Positions 45,956-54,499 of a DNA stretch of 64,000 bases are shown piece by piece. The notes beneath the pieces were generated by a model. That model did no database searches, had not been told where the DNA came from, and saw only the letters and a list, made by a program, of their open reading frames with translations. Position numbers and translations under genes: made by a program. Source of the DNA: Adhaeribacter aerolatus (GTDB lineage: Bacteria > Bacteroidota > Bacteroidia > Cytophagales > Hymenobacteraceae); the NCBI RefSeq assembly GCF_007991635.1, contig NZ_BJYS01000017.1, positions 62,001 to 126,000 of the forward strand, in the 5' to 3' direction. Position 1 is the first letter of the stretch. Each line of letters begins with the position of its first letter.

Positions 45956-46969
45956 ATGGATTTTTTTAACGACCATCGGAAACTCTTTTTAACGGCTACC
46001 GGCTTGTTTTTTTTCTTAACGTTTTGGGTAGCCATTATGCCGGCCATCAGAAACCAGAATGATAATTTGCCGCTGCCCAACGCCGCCCAGCTAACCGCCG
46101 AAGAACTGGCTGGCAAAGCCGTGTATGTGTCGCACGGCTGCGTGGCCTGTCATACCCAGCAGGTCCGGAATATTGACATGGATAAACCCTTTGGCAAACG
46201 CCCCAGTGTGGCGGCAGATTATGCCGGCAACGGCCGCACCGACTTCTGGCGCAACACCGCTACCCTGATGGGTACCGGCCGCATCGGCCCCGACCTTACT
46301 AATATTGGTAATCGCCAGCCCAGCGCCGAGTGGAACTTACTGCATTTATACCAACCCCGCGCCGTGGTAAAAGAATCGGTAATGCCGGCCTATCCTTTCT
46401 TATTCCAAGTAAAGCAGCAGGTAGAAACCGGCGATGTGGAAATAAACGTACCCGACGAATTTAGGCCGGCAGGGCCCGGCAAAATAGTGGCCACGAAAGA
46501 AGCCCGGCAACTGATTGCTTATCTGCAAGCCCTGAAACAAACGGAGCTGGAAAATCCGGCAGTTGTCCCGGCATTTTTATATAAGCGGGAAATAAAAGCG
46601 GCCGATGTGCCGGCTGGCAGCACTTCCGAACCCGGGTTGGACGGGGTTGCTTTGTACGCATCTAATTGCCAGAGCTGCCACCAGGCCAACGGCGAAGGCC
46701 TAAAGGGCGCTTTCCCCGCTTTAAAGGGCAGCCCCATTGTACTGGACGACAACCCCGAACTACTGATTGATGTGATTATGAACGGCTACGACCCGCGCCC
46801 GGAATTTGCAGCTATGCCGGCAGTAGGTAAAAACAGCAACCTGAGTGCCGCCGAAATTACCGCTATCATTAACCACGAGCGAACCAGTTGGGGTAATAAG
46901 GCCCGGGAAGTACCAGCGGCGGAAGTACAGCAAATTCTGGATTTACTCAAAAAAACAGCTTCGAACTGA
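45956..46969 (+). CDS. ccoO: CcoO-type cytochrome c fused to a second cytochrome c domain
   Basis: A 337-residue membrane-anchored dihaem protein. One membrane helix (about residues 10-28) precedes a CcoO-like monohaem domain with HGCVACHTQQVRN (about 60-72), GRIGPDLTNIG and the axial-Met segment VMPAYPFLF. A linker then leads to a class I cytochrome c domain with NCQSCHQANGEGL (about 238-250) and a Met in AAMPAVG. In standard cbb3 oxidases these domains are separate CcoO and CcoP proteins (CcoP with two haems). Here CcoO and a single-haem domain are joined, so the complex would need no separate CcoP. It follows ccoN by 63 bases. Confidence 0.9.
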   Translation: MDFFNDHRKLFLTATGLFFFLTFWVAIMPAIRNQNDNLPLPNAAQLTAEELAGKAVYVSHGCVACHTQQVRNIDMDKPFGKRPSVAADYAGNGRTDFWRNTATLMGTGRIGPDLTNIGNRQPSAEWNLLHLYQPRAVVKESVMPAYPFLFQVKQQVETGDVEINVPDEFRPAGPGKIVATKEARQLIAYLQALKQTELENPAVVPAFLYKREIKAADVPAGSTSEPGLDGVALYASNCQSCHQANGEGLKGAFPALKGSPIVLDDNPELLIDVIMNGYDPRPEFAAMPAVGKNSNLSAAEITAIINHERTSWGNKAREVPAAEVQQILDLLKKTASN

Positions 46970-46981
46970 ATATTTAATCTC

Positions 46982-47209
46982 ATGTTCATGCAAAACCCCA
47001 AAGAGAATTATTTACCCGGCAACATTTATACTTCCCCTTTTAAAGGGCACCAACTGGCTATAAAACCGCCCCGCGAATCCGTTGGCGCTATTCAGCCGGA
47101 TGCCGGAATAGGCCAGGCCTGGCAGAATAAATATGCTACCGATGTCGCCCAACTTATGGCTCCTGCCCGGGTAGTAACCACCGGATTTAAGACCATTCCA
47201 AACGCTTAA
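46982..47209 (+). CDS. Small conserved-looking protein of unknown function
   Basis: 75 residues, without a membrane segment or signal, rich in Pro, Gln and Ala (NYLPGNIYTSPFKGHQLAIK). It starts 12 bases after ccoO, and a second in-frame ATG lies two codons in. The tight spacing in an oxidase operon supports a real gene, but I recognise no family. Confidence 0.5.
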   Translation: MFMQNPKENYLPGNIYTSPFKGHQLAIKPPRESVGAIQPDAGIGQAWQNKYATDVAQLMAPARVVTTGFKTIPNA

Positions 47210-47238
47210 TAATTATTGACACCCCAAAGATTAAGCCT

Positions 47239-47499
47239 ATGAAAACCTATTTTCTCACCATCGTGGCCGCCTTGTTAACCATAACCACCTCGGCCTGCCC
47301 CGTATGTGAAAAGCAGCAGCCTAAACTCTTACAAGGCATTTCGCACGGAATCGGTCCGCAAAGTAACTGGGATTACGCCTTGGTTTGGGCTACTGCATTT
47401 ATTGTGCTGTTAACGCTGTTTTATACGATAAAATGGCTAAGAAAACCCGGCGAAGATAGTGACGCTCACATTAAAAAAGCCATATTAAATGAATGCTAG
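47239..47499 (+). CDS. Small membrane protein with a CxxC motif, oxidase cluster
   Basis: 86 residues: a signal-like N-terminus (residues 4-18), a CPVC motif just after it (about 20-23), and a membrane helix around 47-64 (ALVWATAFIVLLTLFYTI) followed by KWLRKPG. The CxxC placed right after the signal suggests a thiol or metal site on the outer face of the membrane. It may help copper or haem insertion, but this is only inference from the neighbours. It overlaps the next reading frame by 7 bases if that gene starts at 47493. Confidence 0.65.
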   Translation: MKTYFLTIVAALLTITTSACPVCEKQQPKLLQGISHGIGPQSNWDYALVWATAFIVLLTLFYTIKWLRKPGEDSDAHIKKAILNEC

Positions 47500-47501
47500 T
47501 C

Positions 47502-47906
47502 ATGGAAGGTAAAAGTTCAATCCTGATTTTTGTAGATGATGCGCCGCAACCCGTCGGCTCTTTTTATTCACCGGTTAACTTTGAACTGGATACACGCAAA
47601 TTAGTAGACGGCGACCATTATTTACGCATTGTTAGCCAGGACCCCTCCGGCAAAGAGGGCGTGCGCAAAATTCCGTTTGTGGTACGCAATGGTCCGGATA
47701 TTACGGTAGAAGGCCTGAATGAAGATGAAGTAGTAGACGGAGTGGTGCCTATTATGATTAGCGCCTACGGTAAAGGTGACCAGAAAATATTTTTAATCGA
47801 AAGCAGCGAAACACCCCGCAGCATTCCGAATTGGGTTTGGGTTTCCCATATATTATTCGGCGGCTGGGCAATCTATTATTTAATCACCCAGTTTACGTTA
47901 AATTAA
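47502..47906 (+). CDS. Membrane-anchored beta-domain protein of the oxidase cluster
   Basis: About 134 residues from ATG 47502 (an alternative ATG at 47493 overlaps the previous gene). An N-terminal beta-rich domain (SILIFVDDAPQPVGSFYSPVNFELDTRKLVDGDHYLRI... in short runs) resembles an Ig-like or FixH-like fold, and a single C-terminal membrane helix follows (WVWVSHILFGGWAIYYLI). CcoH/FixH proteins, which stabilise cbb3 oxidases, have one helix and a beta domain in the opposite order, so this could be an analogue. The family is not recognised with certainty. Confidence 0.6.
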   Translation: MEGKSSILIFVDDAPQPVGSFYSPVNFELDTRKLVDGDHYLRIVSQDPSGKEGVRKIPFVVRNGPDITVEGLNEDEVVDGVVPIMISAYGKGDQKIFLIESSETPRSIPNWVWVSHILFGGWAIYYLITQFTLN

Positions 47907-48016
47907 AGTAGTACCCGGAACCTAGTAAGTTTTACCCGCTTACCCAAGAAACCGGAATAACTGAATAATGGTTTTATACATTGATATTCCATTTCTAATT
48001 AATAATTACCTAAAAA

Positions 48017-48412
48017 ATGGATCTTAAACACGACATACAAGGGCTCGAAGAGGTTAAACTAATGGTAGATGATTTTTATGCTAGAGTGGCCGAGGACGAA
48101 TTGCTGGCTCCCATCTTTAACTTTCGGCTTTCTACATATTGGGTTCCGCACCTGGAAAAAATGTATACCTTCTGGAATGCCGCTTTATTTGGGGTAAAAG
48201 GTTATACGGGCAACCCTTTTGCCAAACACGCTACCATGCCCGTGGAAGCCAAACATTTTGAAAGGTGGTTGAGTCTCTTTAACGAAACGGTGGATAAGCA
48301 CTTTACCGGGCCAATGGCCGAAGAAGCCAAAAGAAGAGCTTTGATTATGGCAAATACTTTTGAACGCCGCATCCGGGAGAGCCAAGGGCAAGACAAGATT
48401 ACCCTTATCTGA
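48017..48412 (+). CDS. Group III truncated hemoglobin
   Basis: A 131-residue 2-on-2 globin. The group III pattern is visible: VDDFYARVAEDELLAPIF at the start, the FWNAALFG segment, and the proximal His in MPVEAKHFERWLSLF (about residue 79). Group III globins bind O2 and NO tightly and are often linked to microaerobic life and NO defence. It is 110 bases downstream of the oxidase genes and 89 bases upstream of a hemerythrin-like gene. Confidence 0.92.
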   Translation: MDLKHDIQGLEEVKLMVDDFYARVAEDELLAPIFNFRLSTYWVPHLEKMYTFWNAALFGVKGYTGNPFAKHATMPVEAKHFERWLSLFNETVDKHFTGPMAEEAKRRALIMANTFERRIRESQGQDKITLI

Positions 48413-48501
48413 AATACCCGAAAATCTGACTGTTCGGCCCCGGTGGAATTGAGTGATAGCTGCCGCCGAAGACAAAGTTAATGCGCAAAGAAGTATAAAT
48501 A

Positions 48502-48984
48502 ATGGAGCAAAAACCGCCTGCATCCCAGGAACCATTCGCTTTGCTTTCTCCGGAGCATCATACCGGCTTATTATTCTGCTGGAAGATACGGCAGGGACTG
48601 AAGAAAAAGGTGGACACCCGCCGGATTCAACCGTATGCGCTTTTTTTCTGGGACAAACATCTCCGGCAACACTTCCGGGAAGAGGAAATTTATTTGTTTG
48701 AAAAGGTTAATGACGATTACTGTTGGAACGCCATGCAACAACACCGGAATATAAGGGCCTCCATTCACCAGCTAAAAGGCAGTTCGCCGGCCCAATTTCC
48801 GGATCTGCTAACCCAACTGGCTGATGCGGTAGAAGCCCACATCCGTTACGAAGAAAGAGAGCTGTTTCCGCACCTGGAGAAAACATTAAATAAAAGCGAA
48901 TTGCTGCTTATAGGAGCGGCTTTAGAACAATTGCACACTAGCCCGGTTCGGGATAACTTTCCCGATGAATTCTGGGTAACGTAG
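48502..48984 (+). CDS. Hemerythrin-like (HHE domain) protein
   Basis: A 160-residue predicted four-helix di-iron protein. Candidate ligands run in order: His in PEHHTG, HLRQHFREEE, QQHRNIRASI and HIRYEERELFPHLE. This is the H...HxxxE...H...HxxxE pattern of HHE proteins. Such proteins sense or carry O2 or repair iron centres after NO damage. Its position between a truncated hemoglobin and an Rrf2 regulator supports a gas-stress role. Confidence 0.83.
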   Translation: MEQKPPASQEPFALLSPEHHTGLLFCWKIRQGLKKKVDTRRIQPYALFFWDKHLRQHFREEEIYLFEKVNDDYCWNAMQQHRNIRASIHQLKGSSPAQFPDLLTQLADAVEAHIRYEERELFPHLEKTLNKSELLLIGAALEQLHTSPVRDNFPDEFWVT

Positions 48985-49068
48985 CCTTTTACTCCCTTTC
49001 AAAAAGTTTATGAACAGGCAATAAAATAATAAAGTAAAGAAACAATATAAACGGGCGGGGCGAATTAG

Positions 49069-49506
49069 ATGATATCCAAAGCATGTAAATACGGAATACG
49101 GGCGGCGGTTTTTGTGGCTTCGCAAGCTGATAAAAACCAAAAGCTGAATGTAAAAGAAATTGCCCGGGAAGTGGATGCCCCGGAAGCCTTCACTGCCAAA
49201 ATTCTGCAGGTATTAAACAAGCACCGCATTATCACGTCGCTGAAAGGGCCTTATGGTGGTTTTTACATCGAAGATTTTCAACTGGAGCAGCCGGTTATCA
49301 ATATTGTAAATGCCATCGATGGCATGGCGGTGTTCCACGAGTGTGGCCTGGGTCTAAAAAGATGCGCTGAACTTCACCCCTGCCCCATGCACGACAAATT
49401 TAAAGCTGCCCGCGAAACGCTGCGCCAGGTATTTCAGGAAACCACCATCCGGCAATTAGCTTCTGCATTGCAGGAAGGAACCTCTTTTATTAACAATCTG
49501 TCTTAA
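49069..49506 (+). CDS. Rrf2-family regulator with a cysteine cluster (IscR/NsrR-like)
   Basis: A 145-residue regulator. The winged helix-turn-helix has MISKACKYGIRAAVFVASQ and REVDAPEAFTAKILQVLNKHRIITSLKGPYGGFYI. The effector part has three cysteines, CGLGLKRCAELHPC (about 92-105), the number and place expected for an Fe-S cluster as in IscR or NsrR. Given the adjacent globin and hemerythrin genes, an NO- or O2-sensing repressor is the best reading, but iron-sulfur homeostasis is an alternative. The operator was not identified. Confidence 0.88.
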   Translation: MISKACKYGIRAAVFVASQADKNQKLNVKEIAREVDAPEAFTAKILQVLNKHRIITSLKGPYGGFYIEDFQLEQPVINIVNAIDGMAVFHECGLGLKRCAELHPCPMHDKFKAARETLRQVFQETTIRQLASALQEGTSFINNLS

Positions 49507-49618
49507 GGCTCTGATTTAGGTTTTTAGTCAATTTCATCGTGCGCCTGTTACGCCGGAAATTACAAGTCGCTGCATTAGCAGATAGTTAAACTTCTGAATT
49601 ATTCTTAAAAATAATGCA

Positions 49619-49960
49619 ATGAAAAGTAAGCAATTGTATCCCGAAGCCAGTTTGGCTCTTTCGGCTAAAAGGAGTTCTCTGGCTCCCGAAATAGCCGAGG
49701 CCTTTCGTAATTTTAGCCAGGCTGTTTTTAAAGAAGGTGCGTTACCCGAAAAAACAAAACAATTAATTGCCGTGGCGGTAGCCCACGTAACCCAGTGCCC
49801 TTACTGCATTCGGAGCCATACCGCTCAGGCAATCAGAAAAGGTGCTACCCAGCACGAAATTATTGAAGCCGTTTGGATTGCGGCCGAAATGCAGGCCGGC
49901 GGTGCGGTATCCCATTCTAAATTAGCCATCGATGAAATGGAATCTTTGGAAGAGGCGTAA
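49619..49960 (+). CDS. Carboxymuconolactone decarboxylase/AhpD-family protein
   Basis: A 113-residue AhpD-like protein with the redox motif CPYCIRSHT (Cys at about 60 and 63) inside the helical core IAVAVAHVTQCPYC...AIRKGATQHEIIEAVWIAAEM. Family members reduce peroxides with help of a CxxC. It follows the Rrf2 gene by about 110 bases. An AT-rich inverted repeat ATTATT/AATAAT lies at 49598-49615, just before its ATG, and could be the Rrf2 site (inference). Confidence 0.88.
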   Translation: MKSKQLYPEASLALSAKRSSLAPEIAEAFRNFSQAVFKEGALPEKTKQLIAVAVAHVTQCPYCIRSHTAQAIRKGATQHEIIEAVWIAAEMQAGGAVSHSKLAIDEMESLEEA

Positions 49961-50594
49961 ATACTACATCCGGTGCTATGCTTATAGCAATTGATAGCTG
50001 CTGTTACGCAAGCCAGCAGTTTGGCCAAAAGTTATACAGCAGTCAATTACTGCCCTTCCAGGAATCCAAAAATCTCTGAGGAAACTTGTTAGTGATCTGC
50101 TAAAGAATTTCCTCCGGAACGACAACACCTGCTTAACTGCTGCCGCTTAATAAAATGCGGTGGAATATTAGTTAACAATCCGGTGTACTGGCAGGTCTTC
50201 CGCCGCTTCACCGTGCCAAAAACAACAGCTAATTATAGGCCTTTAGCCCGGCTAAGCTTTCGTTTGTGTTAATTAAAGACGGCAAATGTGGCTACAATCA
50301 GGACCTGAAATCCACCACTTTATCATTCTGCGGAAGGACAGTTTATATTAAAGCTTTTGACACCTTTTAACTGATTTACCGATTTAATATTTGTAACCAA
50401 ATGGTAAGCATATTGGGGACAGATCATAATATTATAAATATCATATTATCATAAATATTAGGTAAGGATAGTAAAAGACAGGGTTCCTGAAAATGCTTTT
50501 AATTTACCGGCACAAATATGTATACCGGCAACCAACTTAATGGTATATAAGTTATAGTCTTTAACTTTAATATAGCCAATATTCTATAGAACCC
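49961..50594. other. Intergenic region, nothing recognised
   Basis: 634 bases, becoming very AT-rich between about 50340 and 50590. I see no gene, consensus promoter or strong hairpin. Confidence 0.45.
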
Positions 50595-51314
50595 ATGACA
50601 ACTATTTCGGATGCGTTGAATAAATTTAAACAGGAAGGATATACAGTAGAGTTCAGCTTAAATGATAATTGCCTGGTTTGTCGCGACAGTTCTTTAGAGA
50701 TTTACCCGGATGAATTTCTGGTAGAAAGTTATTTCCGCTTCGATGGCATTCTGGACCCGGAAGATGAAGTGTTGGTATACGCGATCTCGTCTAATAAACG
50801 TCAGGTAAAAGGCACCCTTATAAATGTGTATGGGGTATACAGCGAAAATACTACGGATGAAATGGTTAGGGCCTTAAACGCAAATATTCCTTTAAAGCGT
50901 CCGAAAAAGGCTATTCCGGCTGCGGAAGAGACAGATACCAGCAATTCCGGTGAAAGTTATGGGTTAGAAAAGCACCTGACCGTAATTAACCTGCCCGCCT
51001 TAAAAGACCAAATAAAGCAAAGGCAAACCTGGAAATTTAAAGACCGCAATGCCATGACGCTGTGCAAGCGAGATAATATACGACTGGTACTGGTCGCGCT
51101 CGCATCGCAGGCACAAATGAAAACCCATCGAGCAGTTACTATCGTCAGTTTACAAGTGCTGGAGGGCAAGTTAAAAGTAAGTACCGAGAAGCAGACTGTG
51201 GAGTTAGCGGCAGGTCAGGTACTGGCCCTGACGGCCGGCATCCCGCACCACATATTTGCCGACGAGGAATCTATCTTTCTTTTAACCATGATACCGGGCA
51301 AAAAGAATGATTAA
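50595..51314 (+). CDS. Fusion of a PRPP-synthetase-labelled small domain with a cupin
   Basis: 239 residues in two parts. Residues 1-95 (ISDALNKFKQEGYTVEFSL, DNCLVC, then DEVLVYAISS and GTLINVYGVY) match a small Bacteroidota family often labelled phosphoribosylpyrophosphate synthetase, although it lacks that enzyme's motifs. After a Lys/Pro/Glu/Ser linker (about 98-125), residues 130-239 form a single cupin (MKTHRAVTIVSLQVLEGKL, then VELAAGQVLALTAGIPHHIFADEES) with a PHH metal-site segment. The two parts normally occur as separate proteins. Cytoplasmic; function unknown. Confidence 0.75.
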   Translation: MTTISDALNKFKQEGYTVEFSLNDNCLVCRDSSLEIYPDEFLVESYFRFDGILDPEDEVLVYAISSNKRQVKGTLINVYGVYSENTTDEMVRALNANIPLKRPKKAIPAAEETDTSNSGESYGLEKHLTVINLPALKDQIKQRQTWKFKDRNAMTLCKRDNIRLVLVALASQAQMKTHRAVTIVSLQVLEGKLKVSTEKQTVELAAGQVLALTAGIPHHIFADEESIFLLTMIPGKKND

Positions 51315-51484
51315 GCATTTAAAAAGTAGCTGGTAGAAACCAATACCATATAGTAACTATTGTGTTCCCTGGCAATATTGTAAATAGCGTTACCGGTCGT
51401 CATAAGTACTGCTTCCACTTTCATCATAAATTTACAATAAAACGTTTAAACACGCTTCCATTGCAACACTAATAGTAGCTCTTG

Positions 51485-51520
51485 AAAAACCTCACAGGTT
51501 TTGTAGCCCTGTAAGGTTTT
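51485..51520. repeat. Hairpin repeat, copy 1 (also a possible bidirectional terminator)
   Basis: AAAACCTCACAGG pairs with CCTGTAAGGTTTT (12 of 13 bases). It sits between the convergent cupin-fusion and DUF983 genes, with A-rich and T-rich edges suited to termination on both strands. A related copy is at 52126-52160. Confidence 0.6.
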
Positions 51521-51568
51521 AATTACCGCAAGTTAATAGATGCGAATGGGTAGGCGTAAAAACTAATT

Positions 51569-51964
51569 TTAGGTGGTTTTAGAAATTTGGTTGCAGGGCC
51601 CTTCGTAATGAATAAATATATTAATCCAGATAGCGCGGGACCAACGGAAAATAATGGGCAAAAACCCGATTACTACGGTAGCTACTACTCCTATCATCAT
51701 AGGCATGGTAACTTCTTTTACCAGTTGGCTTAAGATAAAGAAAGCCACCAGAAATATAGCTACATTAAAGGCAAAACTGACGTACATAGCCCCGTAATAA
51801 TAGCCCGGCTCCTGCTCTAAATCCTGGCCGCAGCAAGGGCAATTCGGGTTCATATTGGCAAACCTGGTGGTATATAAGCTACCGGCCGGAAACATATTTC
51901 CTTCCCGGCAGCGGGGACATTTTGCGGTTAAAAGGCTAGACAATAAAGAATTCGGCTGATCCAT
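51569..51964 (-). CDS. DUF983 membrane protein with zinc-ribbon-like cysteines
   Basis: A 131-residue DUF983 protein. The N-terminal part has two CxxC pairs (KCPRCREGNM and CPCCGQD), followed by two membrane helices (about 55-80 and 87-107). It is probably an inner-membrane protein; the function is unknown, although related proteins are near cytochrome oxidase genes in other bacteria. A -7-like TATCTTTG lies at 51995-52002 on the minus strand, without a clear -33. Confidence 0.88.
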   Translation of the reverse strand: MDQPNSLLSSLLTAKCPRCREGNMFPAGSLYTTRFANMNPNCPCCGQDLEQEPGYYYGAMYVSFAFNVAIFLVAFFILSQLVKEVTMPMMIGVVATVVIGFLPIIFRWSRAIWINIFIHYEGPCNQISKTT

Positions 51965-52431
51965 GATATCTGAAAAGTGCTTTAAATTACTTTACAAAGA
52001 TACGATTCTGCCTTACCATTTTTACGGGACAAAAAGTCCGTTTGATTGGACTTTTAAGATTAGCAGCTAATATCAAAGCTCTTGCACGCTCTTCCCTAAC
52101 AGAACTATGGTTATACCGGTTACGCAAACCTCACAGGTTTTCAAGACCGGTGAGGTTTTAAGCAAGGGCAGCTAGTTTATGCGAGTTGGTATTAAATGAT
52201 ATCAGATTGGTTTGATTATCGTCGGATATTGTTAATGTCAGTATAGGATTATTAAATTTAAGCAGATGCCAAAAATGGCATTATTCCGATTTTAAAGGCT
52301 GGGAAAAAGTTCTAAGCTAAAGCCCTGGCAACTTGCTGGACCAGGAATATTTGGTCTTCGGTTGCGGGCAATTTAATCGTTCTAACGAATCTTCAACTTC
52401 TTTATTAACTTTAGCCGCTATAAACAAGGAA
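51965..52431. other. Divergent gap, DUF983 / AraC
   Basis: 467 bases containing the second hairpin repeat at 52126-52160 and no gene. The open frame that extends the AraC gene upstream to 52333 begins with TTG and is not supported. Confidence 0.45.
52126..52160. repeat. Hairpin repeat, copy 2
   Basis: AAACCTCAC pairs with GTGAGGTTT. It shares AAACCTCACAGGTTTT exactly with the copy at 51485-51520. Lying between divergent genes it cannot be a gene terminator, which argues that both copies belong to a dispersed repeat family. Confidence 0.6.
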
Positions 52432-53313
52432 ATGCCCAAAGAACATTTGCCCATTTACCAGATTCAGGACTTTCAGGCGCATGTCCAAAAAGAGCACTAT
52501 TTTTATTTAAGTTCCTTTGCCGCCCACCTGCAGGAGCACCTGTTTATCCGGGAGCCTCATAAGCATAACTTTTATATAATCTTTTTTATCACGCAAGGAA
52601 CCGGTTCACATACCATCGACTTTAAAACCTATGCGGTTAAACCAAGCCTGGTATTCTTTATGATGCCGGGCCAGGTGCACAGTTGGGAGCTTTCCGACGA
52701 TACCGATGGCTTCGTAATTTTCTTTACGCCGGAATTTTATTTAAAGGAGTTCCCCCACCGGAAACTATCTGAATTCCCTTTTTTTAATGCTTTACTGCAT
52801 AAGCCTATCCTCTCTATTTCGCCAGAGGAGCAAGCGGCACTGCTGCCCATATTCCAGGCTTTGCAGAGAGAACACCTCAACCACTGGGCAATATTGCGCC
52901 AGGAAATGCTCAGTTGCTACCTGGATATTCTTTTAATTTACCTAACCAGAATCTATCGAACCCAGGAAACAGAATTAACAGTACCCGGCGGAGAATTTTC
53001 GCTGTTACAGAACCTGGAAGCCCTGATAGAGAGGCACTACAAAGAGCATGTGCCGGTAACTTATTATGCCGGAAAATTAAACGTAACTGCCAAGCATTTA
53101 AAAGAGGTATGTAAAAGCTCTTTAGGAAAGACGACTACTGAGCTGATTCAGGAACGATTGATACTGGAAGCCCAAAGGTTATTGGTGCATTCGGAATTAA
53201 CCAGTTCCCAAATTGCCGCAGAACTAGGTTATTTCGATAATACCTACTTTTTCCGCTTCTTTAAAAAACGCACGGGCTGCACGCCCGAGCAGTTCCGCAG
53301 TTTAAACAAATAA
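52432..53313 (+). CDS. AraC-family transcriptional regulator
   Basis: A 293-residue regulator from ATG 52432, chosen because AAGGA lies just upstream. The N-terminal cupin-like sensing domain includes HKHNFYIIFFITQGTGSHTIDF and PGQVHSWEL. The C-terminal AraC domain has two helix-turn-helices, with VTYYAGKLNVTAKHLKEVCK and SSQIAAELGYFDNTYFFRFFKKRTGCTPEQFR in their expected places. Targets are unknown; the neighbouring genes give no obvious partner. Confidence 0.9.
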   Translation: MPKEHLPIYQIQDFQAHVQKEHYFYLSSFAAHLQEHLFIREPHKHNFYIIFFITQGTGSHTIDFKTYAVKPSLVFFMMPGQVHSWELSDDTDGFVIFFTPEFYLKEFPHRKLSEFPFFNALLHKPILSISPEEQAALLPIFQALQREHLNHWAILRQEMLSCYLDILLIYLTRIYRTQETELTVPGGEFSLLQNLEALIERHYKEHVPVTYYAGKLNVTAKHLKEVCKSSLGKTTTELIQERLILEAQRLLVHSELTSSQIAAELGYFDNTYFFRFFKKRTGCTPEQFRSLNK

Positions 53314-53678
53314 CACCAAATAGTATGAAGCCTATTCCATAGAAAAGATTAAATTGATTCCGCCCAACTCCCTCATTCTGATTTTCTTGACCTTTTATGA
53401 AATCATCTTTAAGTAATTTGGTACTGGATTTTCGCAAAATTATCCAAAGTTCCCCTTGGGAGGGGGCAAGGGGGAGGATTTACAATGTTAAAAAACCATT
53501 TTGCTAAAGTCCTATGGTATTAATAGCAGCTTAATTTAAAGACATTTCGCCGGCCAAAATATTCATTTAATTCTTTAGAGCCGCACTTAAGGCTTCATCG
53601 CTACAAAAGCAGATTAGGTATTGCCAGCAGCGCCAGTATACTGTAGCCTTAGAAGTTTTAAATTTTTATAGAAACGTT
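53314..53678. other. Convergent gap with a G-rich hairpin
   Basis: 365 bases without a gene. CCCCTT (53452-53457) and AAGGGG (53468-53473) frame a purine-rich loop. This resembles a common intergenic repeat in this phylum, and no second copy is in the window. Confidence 0.45.
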
Positions 53679-53942
53679 CTATAGCTCGTCATCAATAAAT
53701 AGCTGGCAGGCCATTTCCTTTCTTGTTTGAGGAGAACCTAACAGTACATCATCCGGTCGGGAAATATTTACGAGGCAAGTAGCGCATCTTCCTAACCCGC
53801 CACATTGGCCAACCCCCCTTACCCGAAATTTCTTCATTATTAATTTTCTCAGATCAGAATATTCGTGGCAATAGGTACGCAGCCGGTATTCTTCACCGGA
53901 AAAAACGATGGTAAAGGTTATATATCTATTACCTGGAATCAA
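53679..53942 (-). CDS. Small 2Fe-2S ferredoxin
   Basis: An 87-residue plant-type ferredoxin-like protein. The cluster motif is VGQCGGLGRCATCLV (C-x5-C-x2-C at about 47, 53 and 56), followed by the fourth Cys in MACQL near residue 79. The first spacing is one longer than the usual C-x4-C. It is somewhat shorter than typical ferredoxins, with a shortened N-terminal half. It stands alone between a regulator and the glutamate-synthase-like gene; its redox partner is not evident. Confidence 0.85.
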   Translation of the reverse strand: MIPGNRYITFTIVFSGEEYRLRTYCHEYSDLRKLIMKKFRVRGVGQCGGLGRCATCLVNISRPDDVLLGSPQTRKEMACQLFIDDEL

Positions 53943-54359
53943 TGGTTCTTTGGATTTAAAAGCAAACTAATATTCAGCCCTTTAAAATATTGGTTCATCT
54001 CGTTTTGGTTGGGTAAGCCACCGGAGGTAGCCGCGTATCTTTAGTCCGCCATTAGGTATTTAGTATTTTTTCATCTTTGAAATTATTCTCCTTGGTAATC
54101 GCATCACATTTGTACCAACCTAAATTTTAATCCTTACTGTAGACAGTTAGAATTATGCTTTATGTTCTTACCACCTGCCCAGCTTTAACTACTCACTCCG
54201 ATTTATTAAAAGTTAACCGCTAATAAACTTTAAACTTCAATAAAGCCCTAAAAATACTTTCTTTCCATTAAACTGGTAGCCGGTACTATTGGTACTTAAT
54301 TATGCCAGTTTTAAAAGCTAATCCAGATACAGAGAATTACCATCCGCTGTTTTAAAGGT

Positions 54360-54390
54360 TTGCTTATAAGGAAAATTTTGCTTAACTTTG
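54360..54390 (+). promoter_or_regulatory. Consensus Bacteroidota promoter upstream of the FMN protein gene
   Basis: TTG (54360-54362), 20 bases, TAACTTTG (54383-54390) is an exact match to TTG-N19/21-TAnnTTTG. Initiation near 54397 would give a leader of about 280 bases before the ATG at 54676. Confidence 0.7.
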
Positions 54391-54473
54391 AAATATTCGT
54401 ATAAAAAATACCGTGCTGCCCTACCGTCAAAACAGTTTCTTCGCCCAGTCCTTAAATGGTCTGGTTGCAGCTT

Positions 54474-54499
54474 CACATCACGTATCCCTGGGTGATGTG
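54474..54499 (+). promoter_or_regulatory. Hairpin in the leader or in a separate small RNA
   Basis: CACATCAC (54474-54481) and GTGATGTG (54492-54499) form a perfect 8-bp stem with a 10-base loop, about 77 bases after the predicted start of transcription. A further short stem GCCGGAGGCCGG is near 54553. No riboswitch class is recognised. Confidence 0.4.
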
